Shown in pieces: positions 46,225 to 52,727 of a DNA stretch of 64,000 nucleotides. The DNA is from Holophagales bacterium (GTDB taxonomy: Bacteria > Acidobacteriota > Thermoanaerobaculia > Multivoradales > JAGPDF01): NCBI GenBank assembly GCA_016699405.1, contig CP064972.1:1240001-1304000 (forward strand), written 5' to 3'. The notes under the pieces were generated by a model. It was not told the DNA's origin. It searched no databases and was given only the letters and a program-made list of their open reading frames with translations. The position numbers and the translations under genes were made by a program. Every line of letters starts with the position of its first letter. Position 1 is the first letter of the stretch.

Positions 46225-47100
46225 TTGTACATCGCCCAGCACTTCAACCAAGCCAGGCTCTTCCAGCGCGTCGCCGCTTGGGACGGCTCGCAGAAGATCG
46301 ATGTCAGGGGCCACCAACCACCCACTGCATTGCTTCTTCATCGAGCAAGCGCTGCGTTCCTCTTCCTGGAGCGCATGGCCATTCTCGCGAATGCGTGCCG
46401 AGCGCAATTCGAGCGTTTCCGGTCTCGCCTGGCGCTTGCAACGGCGCGGATCTCGTTCTGGTCGCCGGCCTTGGCAGAGCTTCTCTTCGAACTGTCACCG
46501 TTTCTGACGACGATGGTCGTCCTCCAGAACTCGCTCCTCGCTGCCGCCGCGTCTCAGATCGGTCGACCGGGAACCGTGCCTGCCAGTCTGAATGAGTTTC
46601 TGAAGAAGCGGAGTCACTACACCTGGTTCGATGGTGCGGTAGCGACACTCCTTCAAGGCTATTGGGACGACGGCGGGCGAACACTTCGAGACTTTAGGGA
46701 CGTGGACCAACACTTCTATGTCCTTACTCAACACTCGTTTCTCGACCTAGGCTCAGAGCCGGCCCTTCGTATCTTCCTTCCCGACAACCCAGACACGAAG
46801 AGTCCGCGCCAGTTCACCTTTGCCAAAGAAATCGATGCGCTCACGTACTGCCAGCGAGAGTATTCACGGTTCCACGACCTGACCGAGGCGATCGCCGCCC
46901 ACTTTGGGTTCGAGCCCGCCCCTCATCAGCAACCGCTTAGCCTTTACGAGCCCTATCAGGTCCAACCACAGGAGCAGCCCAAGACTGTTGCACTCGTCGT
47001 CATGGACTTCGGCCGCTTTGAGGGAATAGAACTTGGCCAGGTGGCAGGCGAATCGACCATGTTCGTGAGACAGCTCGCGAAGCCGGAAGGCGGCGGCTAA
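46225..47100 (+). CDS. cassette 1: hypothetical protein
   Basis: 291 residues from TTG 46225, 25 bases inside the cassette with GAGG upstream; an ATG at 46375 would give 241 residues. The stop TAA is part of the attC R'' box. Composition is less GC-rich than the chromosome. Predicted mostly helical with conserved-looking HYTWFDGAVATLLQGYWDDGGRTLRDFRDVDQHFYVLTQHSF. A later beta segment includes EPALRIFLPDNP and ALVVMDFGRFEG. No signal peptide. No family recognised, as for most integron cassette proteins. Confidence 0.65.
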   Translation: MYIAQHFNQARLFQRVAAWDGSQKIDVRGHQPPTALLLHRASAAFLFLERMAILANACRAQFERFRSRLALATARISFWSPALAELLFELSPFLTTMVVLQNSLLAAAASQIGRPGTVPASLNEFLKKRSHYTWFDGAVATLLQGYWDDGGRTLRDFRDVDQHFYVLTQHSFLDLGSEPALRIFLPDNPDTKSPRQFTFAKEIDALTYCQREYSRFHDLTEAIAAHFGFEPAPHQQPLSLYEPYQVQPQEQPKTVALVVMDFGRFEGIELGQVAGESTMFVRQLAKPEGGG

Positions 47101-47173
47101 CACGTCGTTTCAGCGGACGTCAGGTCTGGCCTGCGGCCAGCCCTGCCGCCGCTGAACTCCAGTTCCGTTAGGG
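47095..47173 (+). other. attC site 1
   Basis: Best attC of the array, 79 bases. R'' GGCTAAC (47095-47101). L'' TTCAGCGG (47109-47116) pairs perfectly with L' CCGCTGAA (47149-47156). The variable part is a hairpin: CAGG, T, CTGGCC, TGC loop, GGCCAG, C, CCTG (47121-47145). R' is GTTAGGG (47167-47173). Layout and spacing follow the aadA-type attC (R''-6-L''...L'-R'). Confidence 0.85.
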
Positions 47174-47189
47174 GGCGCAGCCAATTCAA

Positions 47190-47792
47190 ATGAAACTCTG
47201 GCCCCGCAAGAAGCCGCTCGATCCGGTGGACTCCTTCTGGGAGTGGTTCCGAGAGAACCAAGACTCCTTCCGCAGCATGAGCCCTCCGAATGAGACCGTT
47301 CTCAATGCCATCGAAGACCGGCTTGCCCGCATCGAGCCTGGTCTTGTTCCCGAATTCGCACTAGAGGGTGGCCGGGCTACCACCTTCGTGATCAGCGCGG
47401 ACGGAGTCCGCGATCGCTTCCGCGCGGTCATGGAAACAGTGAAGCGCGCGCCCGCGCTCCCGGGCTGGAAGGTCGTCGCGTTTAGGCAGCCTGGCGATCC
47501 TAGTCTCGAGGTCGAGATCAGAGGGGTGCGGCTCGGCGCGGCCGACCTCTGGTTTAGTTCGGAAGCGGACGGTCAAAAGACGGGATTGTCGCTGTATGTC
47601 CGCGGTCTCACTGAGTCCAATCGACAAGAACTGATGCGTCTTGGATTCATCCTCCTTGATAACGCACTCGGCGAGTTCCTCGTCGAAACGGCTGTCGGCT
47701 TTATCGACTGGCAACCACTTCCGAGCGACCCTGGGCCGCCCCTCCGTCCATTTCCAGAAATCCAGGCGGCCGTGCGAGCCGTTGTTCACTGA
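47190..47792 (+). CDS. cassette 2: hypothetical protein
   Basis: 200 residues starting 22 bases after the cassette boundary. N-terminus DPVDSFWEWFRENQDSF is a FW.WF motif that I associate with small uncharacterised cytoplasmic proteins. The rest is alternating beta strands and helices (TTFVISADGVRDRFRAVMETV, LSLYVRGLTESNRQELMRLGFILLDNALGEFLVETAVGFIDW). No catalytic motif seen. Its attC begins 17 bases after the stop and is broken by an insertion sequence. Confidence 0.65.
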   Translation: MKLWPRKKPLDPVDSFWEWFRENQDSFRSMSPPNETVLNAIEDRLARIEPGLVPEFALEGGRATTFVISADGVRDRFRAVMETVKRAPALPGWKVVAFRQPGDPSLEVEIRGVRLGAADLWFSSEADGQKTGLSLYVRGLTESNRQELMRLGFILLDNALGEFLVETAVGFIDWQPLPSDPGPPLRPFPEIQAAVRAVVH

Positions 47793-47826
47793 GAGTGCCG
47801 GGTGGCGCCGCCTAACACGTCGTATC

Positions 47827-48066
47827 TGGACTCCTCCCGCAAGTACCTATGCACGAGGCGATGACGTTGGGCAGGACTGCAGTCGTATCTTCGGCCTCTG
47901 AGGGGAGCGTGTGGGGCTCCGGGCCAGGATGAAATCCGCGCGCGGGGAGCCAGTCGCTCGCACCGGCCCCGCAGGCCAGAGTGGTTATCGGCTCACTCCC
48001 CGCGTCGGTCTCTCCCGAATCGTCATCGATGTCGTGCGCTGCGCAGCTTGCGGCGGGTGGATTGTG
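47827..48066 (-). ncRNA. putative bridge-RNA region of the IS
   Basis: Non-coding 240 bases downstream of the transposase gene. The first 216 bases (47827-48042) are conserved without any gap, at about 86% by eye, in the transposase-less copy at 50794-51009. Gap-free conservation in non-coding DNA fits a structured RNA. The transcribed strand and exact ends are inferred from the IS1111 group, not seen. Confidence 0.45.
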
Positions 48067-49101
48067 TCAGGCAGCCATCGGTCTCACCTCGAAGTGGGCG
48101 TCTCGCGTGGCCACTGCCCAGGCGTATCGCGCGAGTCGATTGGCCAAGGCAACCGCGGCCTTGTTGTGCCCCAGGCGAGCGGAGGTGGCGAGGGCCCAGG
48201 CGCGGACCGCGTCCGGCTCGCGCTGCTGGTGGGCCGCGGCAAGCACGGCTCGCGCGCCGTGGATCAGGAGCATGCGCAGGTAGACGTCGCCGCGCTTGGT
48301 GATCGCACCGAGCCGGCGGATGCCGCCCGTCGACCGCTCGCGCGGTGTGAGGCCAAGATAGCTCGCGAAATGTCGGCCGCTCGGGAAACGTCCAAGGTCG
48401 CCGACGAAGCCGGCGATGGCGGTCGAAGTGAGCAGACCGATGCCGGGAATCGAGCGCAGTCGTTCGACGAGAGCGCTCTCCTTCGCGAGCGCGTCGAGCC
48501 GGAGCTCGACCTCGCGGATTCTGCGCTCCGCCTCACGGATCTCGTGGACGACCTCGAACGCGATCCAGCGCAGGCAGGGTGCGAGCGAGCTCTCCGCATC
48601 GCCGGCGAGCTCGAGCGCCGAGGAGACGAAGCCGCTCGCTCCGGTGGGAAGAGCGATGCCCTGCTCGCGCAGGAGGCCGCGGAGGGTGTTGATGCGTGCG
48701 GTGCGGGTGGCGTGCCAGGCCGATCGAGCGCGGTGGAGGGCGGTGAGCTCCTGCTGCGCGAGAGTCTTGACGGGCACGGGGCGGATCTCGCCGTTGCGGA
48801 ACGCCTCGAGGAGCGCCTTGGCATCGGCGCGATCGGTCTTGTTGCCGATCCGGTAGCGGCGCACGTGCTGAGCCGGCAAGAGGCGCACTTGGTGGCCGAG
48901 CTGCCCGATCTCCCGCGCCCAGAAATGGGCCGTTCCGCACGCTTCGAGCAGGACGATTGCCGCCGGTTGCTGCGCGAAGAACTCGAGCAACGCCTCGCGG
49001 CTCAAGCGCCGGCGGAGTCGGACCTGCCCCGGCCGCGCCGACACTGCCACCTCGAAGACGCTCTTTGCCAGGTCGACGGCGATGATCGTAGTCTCACTCA
49101 C
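48067..49101 (-). CDS. IS110-family transposase
   Basis: 344 residues from GTG 49101, which has AAGGAGGAG just upstream (an ATG at 49125 lacks one). RuvC-like DEDD acidic residues: Asp10 (IIAVDLAK), Glu53 (LLEACGTAHFW), Asp90 and Asp93 (NKTDRADAKAL). The C-terminal transposase-20 domain has IPGIGLLTSTAIAGFVGDLGRF, then LGLTPRERSTGGIRRLGAITKRGD, with the Ser of the second active site. The frame is intact, so the element may be active. Confidence 0.95.
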   Translation of the reverse strand: MSETTIIAVDLAKSVFEVAVSARPGQVRLRRRLSREALLEFFAQQPAAIVLLEACGTAHFWAREIGQLGHQVRLLPAQHVRRYRIGNKTDRADAKALLEAFRNGEIRPVPVKTLAQQELTALHRARSAWHATRTARINTLRGLLREQGIALPTGASGFVSSALELAGDAESSLAPCLRWIAFEVVHEIREAERRIREVELRLDALAKESALVERLRSIPGIGLLTSTAIAGFVGDLGRFPSGRHFASYLGLTPRERSTGGIRRLGAITKRGDVYLRMLLIHGARAVLAAAHQQREPDAVRAWALATSARLGHNKAAVALANRLARYAWAVATRDAHFEVRPMAA

Positions 49102-49269
49102 GGACTCCTCCTTTCCAGGGAGCATGCGCTCATGACTCCGACGACTGTGGCACGCGAGATGCCGATCGAGTCGAGGGAGGAGTCCATCTCATCATTCGAT
49201 CGGACAAACACGCTGCGCGTGTTTGCCGCTCAACTCGATAGCCGTTAGACGACACTGGAATCGCTTCCG

Positions 49270-49542
49270 ATGCCTACGACTCGCTGTCCAGAACATGGCG
49301 CTCAGCCGGAGGCGTTCGTCTGTCAGCATGTTGCTGAGAGTCTTCGAACGAAGAACCCCGTCGGTTTTCACTGGTCGTCGGCCTCCGCAAGTCCCTGGCC
49401 CGACGCGTGGTGCTCTGACTGCGATCGATTTCAGGTTGAGGGGAACGGCGAATGGTCTCCTGAAGCGCTTGCTGTCGTGCAAGTCAGACTCATTTGTGCC
49501 AAGTGCTACGAAGCAGCGAAGGCGATCTGGTCGAATGCCTAA
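49270..49542 (+). CDS. cassette 3: Cys/His-rich small protein
   Basis: 90 residues; starts 25 bases into the cassette and its TAA lies in GCCTAAC. Four Cys/His pairs: CPEHG, CQHV, CSDC and CAKCY, spaced like two zinc-ribbon knuckles, with GFHW and EWSP between. Proteins of the form CPxHG...VCQH...W..C..C...C..CY are common in cassettes and small genomic islands. Likely a zinc-stabilised cytoplasmic protein of unknown role. Confidence 0.7.
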   Translation: MPTTRCPEHGAQPEAFVCQHVAESLRTKNPVGFHWSSASASPWPDAWCSDCDRFQVEGNGEWSPEALAVVQVRLICAKCYEAAKAIWSNA

Positions 49543-49557
49543 CAGTCGTGAAGTGTC

Positions 49558-49667
49558 GTCTAACAGCTATCAGGCCCCCTCGTGTCAAGGGGTAGCCGGT
49601 TTCCAGGGCGGGCGTTGAGCCAGCCGAGTGCGTTGAAGAACTACCCCCCTACCTGATCGTCGCTGTC
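49558..49667 (+). other. degenerate attC-like site 3
   Basis: R'' GTCTAAC (49558-49564) is the exact complement of the cassette 3 start GTTAGAC. Arms ACAGC and ATCAGG (49569-49574) meet CCTGAT (49652-49657) and GCTGT (49662-49666); inner arms GGGGTAG (49589-49595) and CTACCCC (49641-49647) also pair. No clean R' follows, so the right end is worn. Confidence 0.45.
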
Positions 49668-50073
49668 TTCGCTTCACGCTCTGGCGCGGCGCGCACGGCG
49701 CTGCACCCAACAGCTATCGAGGCTCTGTCGCGCGTTCGTGGTCGCGCGGTCGCGAGCGGGTCTCGCGACGTCCCCCAAGCTCATTCGTGCCCTCGTGCCG
49801 TCCTCGTCAGGTCGTGGACCTCGATGGATGCGCTAGCTGTGCCCCCGGTCTTCTCGGGGGAAACAGGCTCGGGTGAGGGCGAGCGTCGGTCGGAGAGGGA
49901 AACGGTGGAGGAAGCGCCGGCGTCTCTTCAATTCGGCAAGCTGCCCGACCCACGGTGCCCCTGGATCGTGCACGGGTTCGTGACGTCCCAAGGCTGATGG
50001 CCTGACGCGGCCCGTCACTCGAGCGGCCGCCCTCCGAGTCGGTGGCTGCTTCGTGGGGCGGCGCCTGTGGCGC
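49668..50073. other. gene-free stretch with attC fragments and hairpins
   Basis: 406 bases with no gene. It holds ACCCAACAGCTATCGAGG at 49705-49722, which repeats the R''/L'' start of attC site 3, so it is probably another attC left half. An 8-base hairpin follows at 49749-49769 (GTCGCGAG, CGGGT loop, CTCGCGAC), and a CCCCCG/CGGGGG hairpin at 49842-49860. Probably a lost cassette. Confidence 0.5.
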
Positions 50074-50099
50074 GCCGCTCGACTCATGAGCCGCTAGCC
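50074..50099 (+). other. attC right half before higBA
   Basis: GCCGCTCGACTCATGAGCC then GCTAGCC matches the right half of attC site 2 (GCCGCTCAACTCGATAGCC then GTTAGAC) at about 19 of 26 positions, and the eight or so bases after it agree also. A GC hairpin (GCGGCGCC, TGT, GGCGCGCC) lies just upstream as the variable part. It marks the start of the higBA cassette. Confidence 0.55.
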
Positions 50100-50131
50100 G
50101 ACACCGCGAGAGCGCCGCGATTCCGAGCCCC

Positions 50132-50160
50132 TTGACGATAGTAACGCGCGGCGTTATGGT
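50132..50160 (+). promoter_or_regulatory. higBA promoter and putative operator
   Basis: -35 TTGACG (50132-50137), 17-base spacer, -10 TATGGT (50155-50160). The expected transcription start is at or next to the GTG of higB (50167), so the message is probably leaderless. TAACGC (50142-50147) and GCGTTA (50151-50156) form an inverted repeat over the -10, a likely HigA operator. Confidence 0.65.
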
Positions 50161-50166
50161 GCGACC

Positions 50167-50448
50167 GTGATTCGGAGCTTCGCTGATGCTTCGACCGAGA
50201 GCCTGTTCCGCCGAAGCCCGGTACGGCGCCTTCCTGCGGAGATCCAACGGGCGGCCCTCAGGAAGCTCGTGGTTCTTGACGCGGCAGAATCTCTCCAGGA
50301 CCTTCGGACGCCGCCAGGAAACCGCCTCGAGAAGCTCAGTGGCGACCGCGCAGGTCAGCATTCAATCCGGGTCAACGACCAGTGGCGCATCTGCTTTGCC
50401 TGGCGCGGCTCTGACGCTTTCGACGTCGAACTAGCGGACTACCACTAG
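50167..50448 (+). CDS. higB: HigB-type toxin (RelE/ParE fold)
   Basis: 93 residues from GTG 50167. IRSFADASTESLFR at the start, RRLPAEIQRAALRKLVVLDAAESLQDLRTPPGNRLEKLSGDRAGQHSIRVNDQWRICF is the plasmid-maintenance killer pattern, and the end DVELADYH is typical. HigB cleaves translated mRNA on the ribosome. It precedes its antitoxin, the reverse of most type II pairs but normal for hig. Part of an integron cassette, where such pairs help keep the array. Confidence 0.92.
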   Translation: MIRSFADASTESLFRRSPVRRLPAEIQRAALRKLVVLDAAESLQDLRTPPGNRLEKLSGDRAGQHSIRVNDQWRICFAWRGSDAFDVELADYH

Positions 50449-50458
50449 GAAGACCACC

Positions 50459-50782
50459 ATGGCCGCCAAACTCGCCCCCATTCACCCCGGCGAAGTTCTG
50501 CTCGAGGACTTTCTCAAGCCCCTCTCGCTATCCCAGTATCGGCTCGCTCACGACATTGGTGTCCCGGCCCGCCGCATCAACGAGATTGTCCTCGGGAAGC
50601 GCTCGATCTCAGCGGATACGGCGCTGCGCCTGTCGCGCTACTTCCGGAACACGGCGCGGTTCTGGCTCAACCTTCAGTCGCGCTACGACCTCGAGGTCGA
50701 ACAAGACCGGCTCGGCGATCGGCTAGACCGCGAGGTGGTTGGCGTCGCGGCGACCGCGGGGCGTATGCGTCGTGTCGGCTGA
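50459..50782 (+). CDS. higA: HigA-type antitoxin
   Basis: 107 residues, 10 bases after higB with AGGAAG upstream. HPGEVLLEDFLKPLSLSQYRLAHDIGVPARRINEIVLGKRSISADTALRLSRYF is the XRE helix-turn-helix of HigA; FWLNLQSRYDLEV completes the dimer region. It should neutralise HigB and repress the shared promoter. The stop TGA lies inside the attC R'' box GGCTGAC, as for the other cassettes. Confidence 0.94.
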   Translation: MAAKLAPIHPGEVLLEDFLKPLSLSQYRLAHDIGVPARRINEIVLGKRSISADTALRLSRYFRNTARFWLNLQSRYDLEVEQDRLGDRLDREVVGVAATAGRMRRVG

Positions 50783-50793
50783 CGCGTCGTCTC
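50777..50793 (+). other. attC left half after higBA, interrupted
   Basis: GGCTGACGCGTCG (50777-50789) matches GGCTAACACGTCG of attC site 1. It is followed by TCTC and then the IS end starting at 50794, the same offset at which the complete IS interrupts attC site 2. Confidence 0.6.
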
Positions 50794-51009
50794 TGGACTC
50801 CTCCCGCAAGCACCGTTGCACAGGCCGCTGACGTTGGGCGAGACGGCAGTCGACTCTTCGGCCTCCGAGGGGAGGGCGTGAGGCTCCGGGCCAGGATGAA
50901 CTCCGCGCGCGGGGAGCCAGTCGTTTGCACCGGCCCCGGAGGCCAGAAGAGTTGTCGGTTCCTTCCCCGCGTCGATCTCTCCCGAGTCGTCATCGAAGTC
51001 GTGCGCTGC
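50794..51009 (-). mobile_element. solitary 216-bp IS end, transposase lost
   Basis: Begins with the subterminal repeat TGGACTCCTCCC and runs gap-free with 47827-48042, about 30 differences in 216. Ends at GTGCGCTGC where similarity stops abruptly. It contains the non-coding end but no transposase and no right repeat. It marks the right boundary of the array. Confidence 0.75.
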
Positions 51010-51122
51010 CTTGAGCCTTACCCGAAGGTCGATCCAGGTAGAGTCAGAATCCCAAGCGCAAGACCGAGGAGACGCGTTCCTTGCCTTGGGCCGCCGAAAC
51101 TGTTGACACCATCAGGAGGCTC

Positions 51123-51701
51123 ATGCCCGAAATCGTCATTCGCCCGCCGTCGTCGCGAGAGGAGCTGGTCGCCGAGCTCGTGCGCGTGGGCGCCGAGACG
51201 GTGCAGTTCTGGATGCGCTTCGAGCCCGACGAGTTCTTTCGCCCGATCGGGGAGGCGTGGTCGCCATGCGACAACGTCCGTCATCTGACGCGGTCCGTCA
51301 CGCCCGTCGCGCAGGCGCTGCGGATTCCGCGCGTCGTGTTGGCGCTGCTCTTCGGCCGCGCGGCCGGGCCGTCGCGCAGCTACGAAGCGATCGAGACGAC
51401 CTATCGGCAGGCTCTGGCGGGCGGAGGAAGGGCGAGCGGTCGCTTCGTGCCGCAGCCGCTCGTGGTGCCATCCGACCCGGTGGCGGTGCAGCGCAAGATC
51501 GTCGCCCACCTCGAAGCCGCGAACGCGGCGCTCGTATCGCGGATCCCGTCGTGGAGCGAGACCGCCCTCGACCGCTACCGGTTGCCGCACCCGCTCCTCG
51601 GCCGCCTCACCGTGCGGGAGATGCTGTTCTTCACCCTCTACCACGGGCTTCATCACACGCGGACCGTGGCGCGGCGGAAGGGGCTGTGGCCGGCGGCGTG
51701 A
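51123..51701 (+). CDS. DinB-superfamily protein
   Basis: 192 residues. Four-helix DinB pattern with the metal ligands in place: one His in CDNVRHLTRSV and the paired HxxxH in LYHGLHHTRTV near the C-terminus. Members include bacillithiol-dependent and thiol S-transferases, but many are uncharacterised. Start at 51123; the upstream frame is also open to 51081. It is the first chromosomal-looking gene after the array, with high GC again. Confidence 0.75.
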   Translation: MPEIVIRPPSSREELVAELVRVGAETVQFWMRFEPDEFFRPIGEAWSPCDNVRHLTRSVTPVAQALRIPRVVLALLFGRAAGPSRSYEAIETTYRQALAGGGRASGRFVPQPLVVPSDPVAVQRKIVAHLEAANAALVSRIPSWSETALDRYRLPHPLLGRLTVREMLFFTLYHGLHHTRTVARRKGLWPAA

Positions 51702-51719
51702 CCTGGGGGCGCGTCTGAC

Positions 51720-52196
51720 ATGTCGCCCGAGTCCTTCTGGTACCGCGTCCTCGATCCGGTGGCGGATGCCGTCGATCCGATCCTGACGCTGCTGGTTCTT
51801 CTCGCGCCGCGGCTCGAACGGAGATGGCCGGGATGGTGGCCCGCGCTGCGGCATTGGCTCCGGGGCAGTGTGGTTCTGGCGATCGTGTACGCGGTGCGCG
51901 CGCTCGACGCGCGGTTCGGGATCTGGGCAGCGATCGGTGCCGACTACAGCACACATACGGCTTATGCGGTCGCGCTGGCACTGTGCCTCGCCTGCTGGAG
52001 CCGCCGCTGGCGCTGGCCGATGGCGGTCGTCCTCCTGGGCTATGCGGGGCTCATCCTCGTCGTCGGCTACCACTCGTTCCGCGATGTGGTGACCTCGGCA
52101 GCCGTCGCCGGGTTGACGGCCGGGGCGGTGTGTTTCGTGCTCGGCGATCGATCGAGACGAAATCGGGGACGGTTGACTCAAGACCCGGCCAATTGA
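51720..52196 (+). CDS. PAP2-like membrane protein, hypothetical
   Basis: 158 residues with four helices. GADYSTHTAYAVALALCL resembles the second PAP2 phosphatase motif (SxxxHxxxA), and VVGYHSFRDVVTSAAVAGLTAG the third (HxxxDVxxG). The first motif (KxxxxxxRP) is not visible, so catalytic activity is uncertain. The stop codon lies within a REP-like hairpin, so its last residues may come from that element. Confidence 0.55.
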   Translation: MSPESFWYRVLDPVADAVDPILTLLVLLAPRLERRWPGWWPALRHWLRGSVVLAIVYAVRALDARFGIWAAIGADYSTHTAYAVALALCLACWSRRWRWPMAVVLLGYAGLILVVGYHSFRDVVTSAAVAGLTAGAVCFVLGDRSRRNRGRLTQDPAN

Positions 52197-52210
52197 GTGA
52201 GCCGTCCCCG
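52164..52210. repeat. REP-like inverted repeat over a gene end
   Basis: CGGGGACGG (52164-52172) and CCGTCCCCG (52202-52210) are perfect complements, with GACTCAA and TTGAGTG pairing inside. AATCGGGGACGG...CCGTCCCCGAATT is a form I associate with REP sequences mobilised by RAYT transposases. It covers the stop of the PAP2-like gene and the truncated start of the next frame. It could also end transcription. Confidence 0.6.
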
Positions 52211-52299
52211 AATTCGAAAGGCGCCAGCAGGAGATTCGCGATGCCTGGAACGAGCGGTTCGGAAGCGGAGATCACCAACATCTCGCGGCAGGCATCTGG

Positions 52300-52647
52300 G
52301 TGCTCCTCGACGAGCGCGAGCTGTTCATGCCCTTCGCGGAGTTCCGGTGGTTCGCCGAGGCCTCGGTCGGCGCGATCCTCGACGTCTCCTGCCCTCAGCC
52401 GCACCCCCTCGACTGGCCCGACCTCGACGCCGACCTCGCGGTCGAGTCGATCGAGCACCCGGAGCGGTACCCACGGAGGTCCAAGGTGCTCGCCGCTTCG
52501 AGTTGGATTGTCGGGCAGCACAGCGAGTCGAACGTCGAGCGCGTGCGATCATTCCGCCGCGCCCGCGCCGACAAGCGCGGCTTGAAGCGCCCAGCTGAGC
52601 TCAAACGACGGACGGTGGGGGCCAGTCGCTCGCCGCCGCTGCGGTGA
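52300..52647 (+). CDS. DUF2442-like protein, probably 5'-truncated
   Basis: 115 residues from GTG 52300. ERELFMPFAEFRWFAEASVGAILDVSCPQPHPLDWPDLDADLAVESIEHPERY is the DUF2442 pattern (strand with F..FRWF, then WPDLDxDL.VE). The frame is open upstream to 52201, right at the REP-like hairpin, and encodes EIRDAWNERFGSGDHQHLAA without a start codon. The natural N-terminus was probably lost when that element arrived. DUF2442 proteins often accompany DUF4160 partners, absent here. Confidence 0.6.
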   Translation: MLLDERELFMPFAEFRWFAEASVGAILDVSCPQPHPLDWPDLDADLAVESIEHPERYPRRSKVLAASSWIVGQHSESNVERVRSFRRARADKRGLKRPAELKRRTVGASRSPPLR

Positions 52648-52727
52648 GGTCGGAGGGCGGGGAGCGCTCGCGCCGGCCTCTGCGGTCGGTTCACCCCGTT
52701 GCCCACGTCATCCCACGAGGAGAGCCC

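Larger units (their letters stand above)
47820..49189 (-). mobile_element. IS110-family (IS1111-type) insertion sequence
   Basis: About 1370 bases. Perfect 12-base subterminal inverted repeats TGGACTCCTCCC (47827-47838) and GGGAGGAGTCCA (49175-49186) flank one transposase gene. About 85 bases precede the gene and 240 bases follow it, the layout of the IS1111 subgroup, in which the guide (bridge) RNA lies after the transposase. It sits inside attC site 2, and IS1111-type elements that target attC are known. Outer ends are taken as a few bases beyond the repeats, so they may be off by up to five bases. Confidence 0.85.
47810..49250 (+). other. attC site 2, split by an insertion sequence
   Basis: Left half: R'' GCCTAAC (47810-47816) then ACG. 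Right half (about 49190-49250): CGGACAAACACGC pairs with GCGTGTTTGCCG across a TGC centre with one bulged A, then L' GCCGCTCAACTC and R' GTTAGAC (49244-49250). With the IS removed the two halves give a site of roughly 70 bases. Confidence 0.7.
46143..50793 (+). mobile_element. integron gene-cassette array without integrase (CALIN)
   Basis: Successive short genes on the plus strand, each ending at an attC-like hairpin. Boundaries: TTAGCC at 46200 and R'' GGCTAAC at 47095 (exact complements); TTAGGG at 47168 and R'' GCCTAAC at 47810; TTAGAC at 49245 and R'' GTCTAAC at 49558 (exact complements); TAGCC at 50095 and R'' GGCTGAC at 50777. Matching of each cassette start with its own R'' is what circular cassette excision predicts. 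Stop codons of three cassettes lie inside GGCTAAC/GCCTAAC/GGCTGAC. Lower GC than the flanks. No intI gene is in the window. Confidence 0.8.

Noticed and set aside
49098..49115. GGACTCCTCC near the transposase start taken for a third IS terminal repeat
   Set aside because: It is the complement of the AAGGAGGAGTCC ribosome site of the transposase, not a terminal repeat; the true right repeat is at 49175-49186.
49842..49860. CCCCCG/CGGGGG hairpin considered as a terminator
   Set aside because: No T-run and no gene end nearby on the plus strand; it lies in the decayed part of the array.
51257..51718. Alternative open frame inside the DinB gene
   Set aside because: No pattern, while the overlapping frame has the DinB metal-binding His residues.
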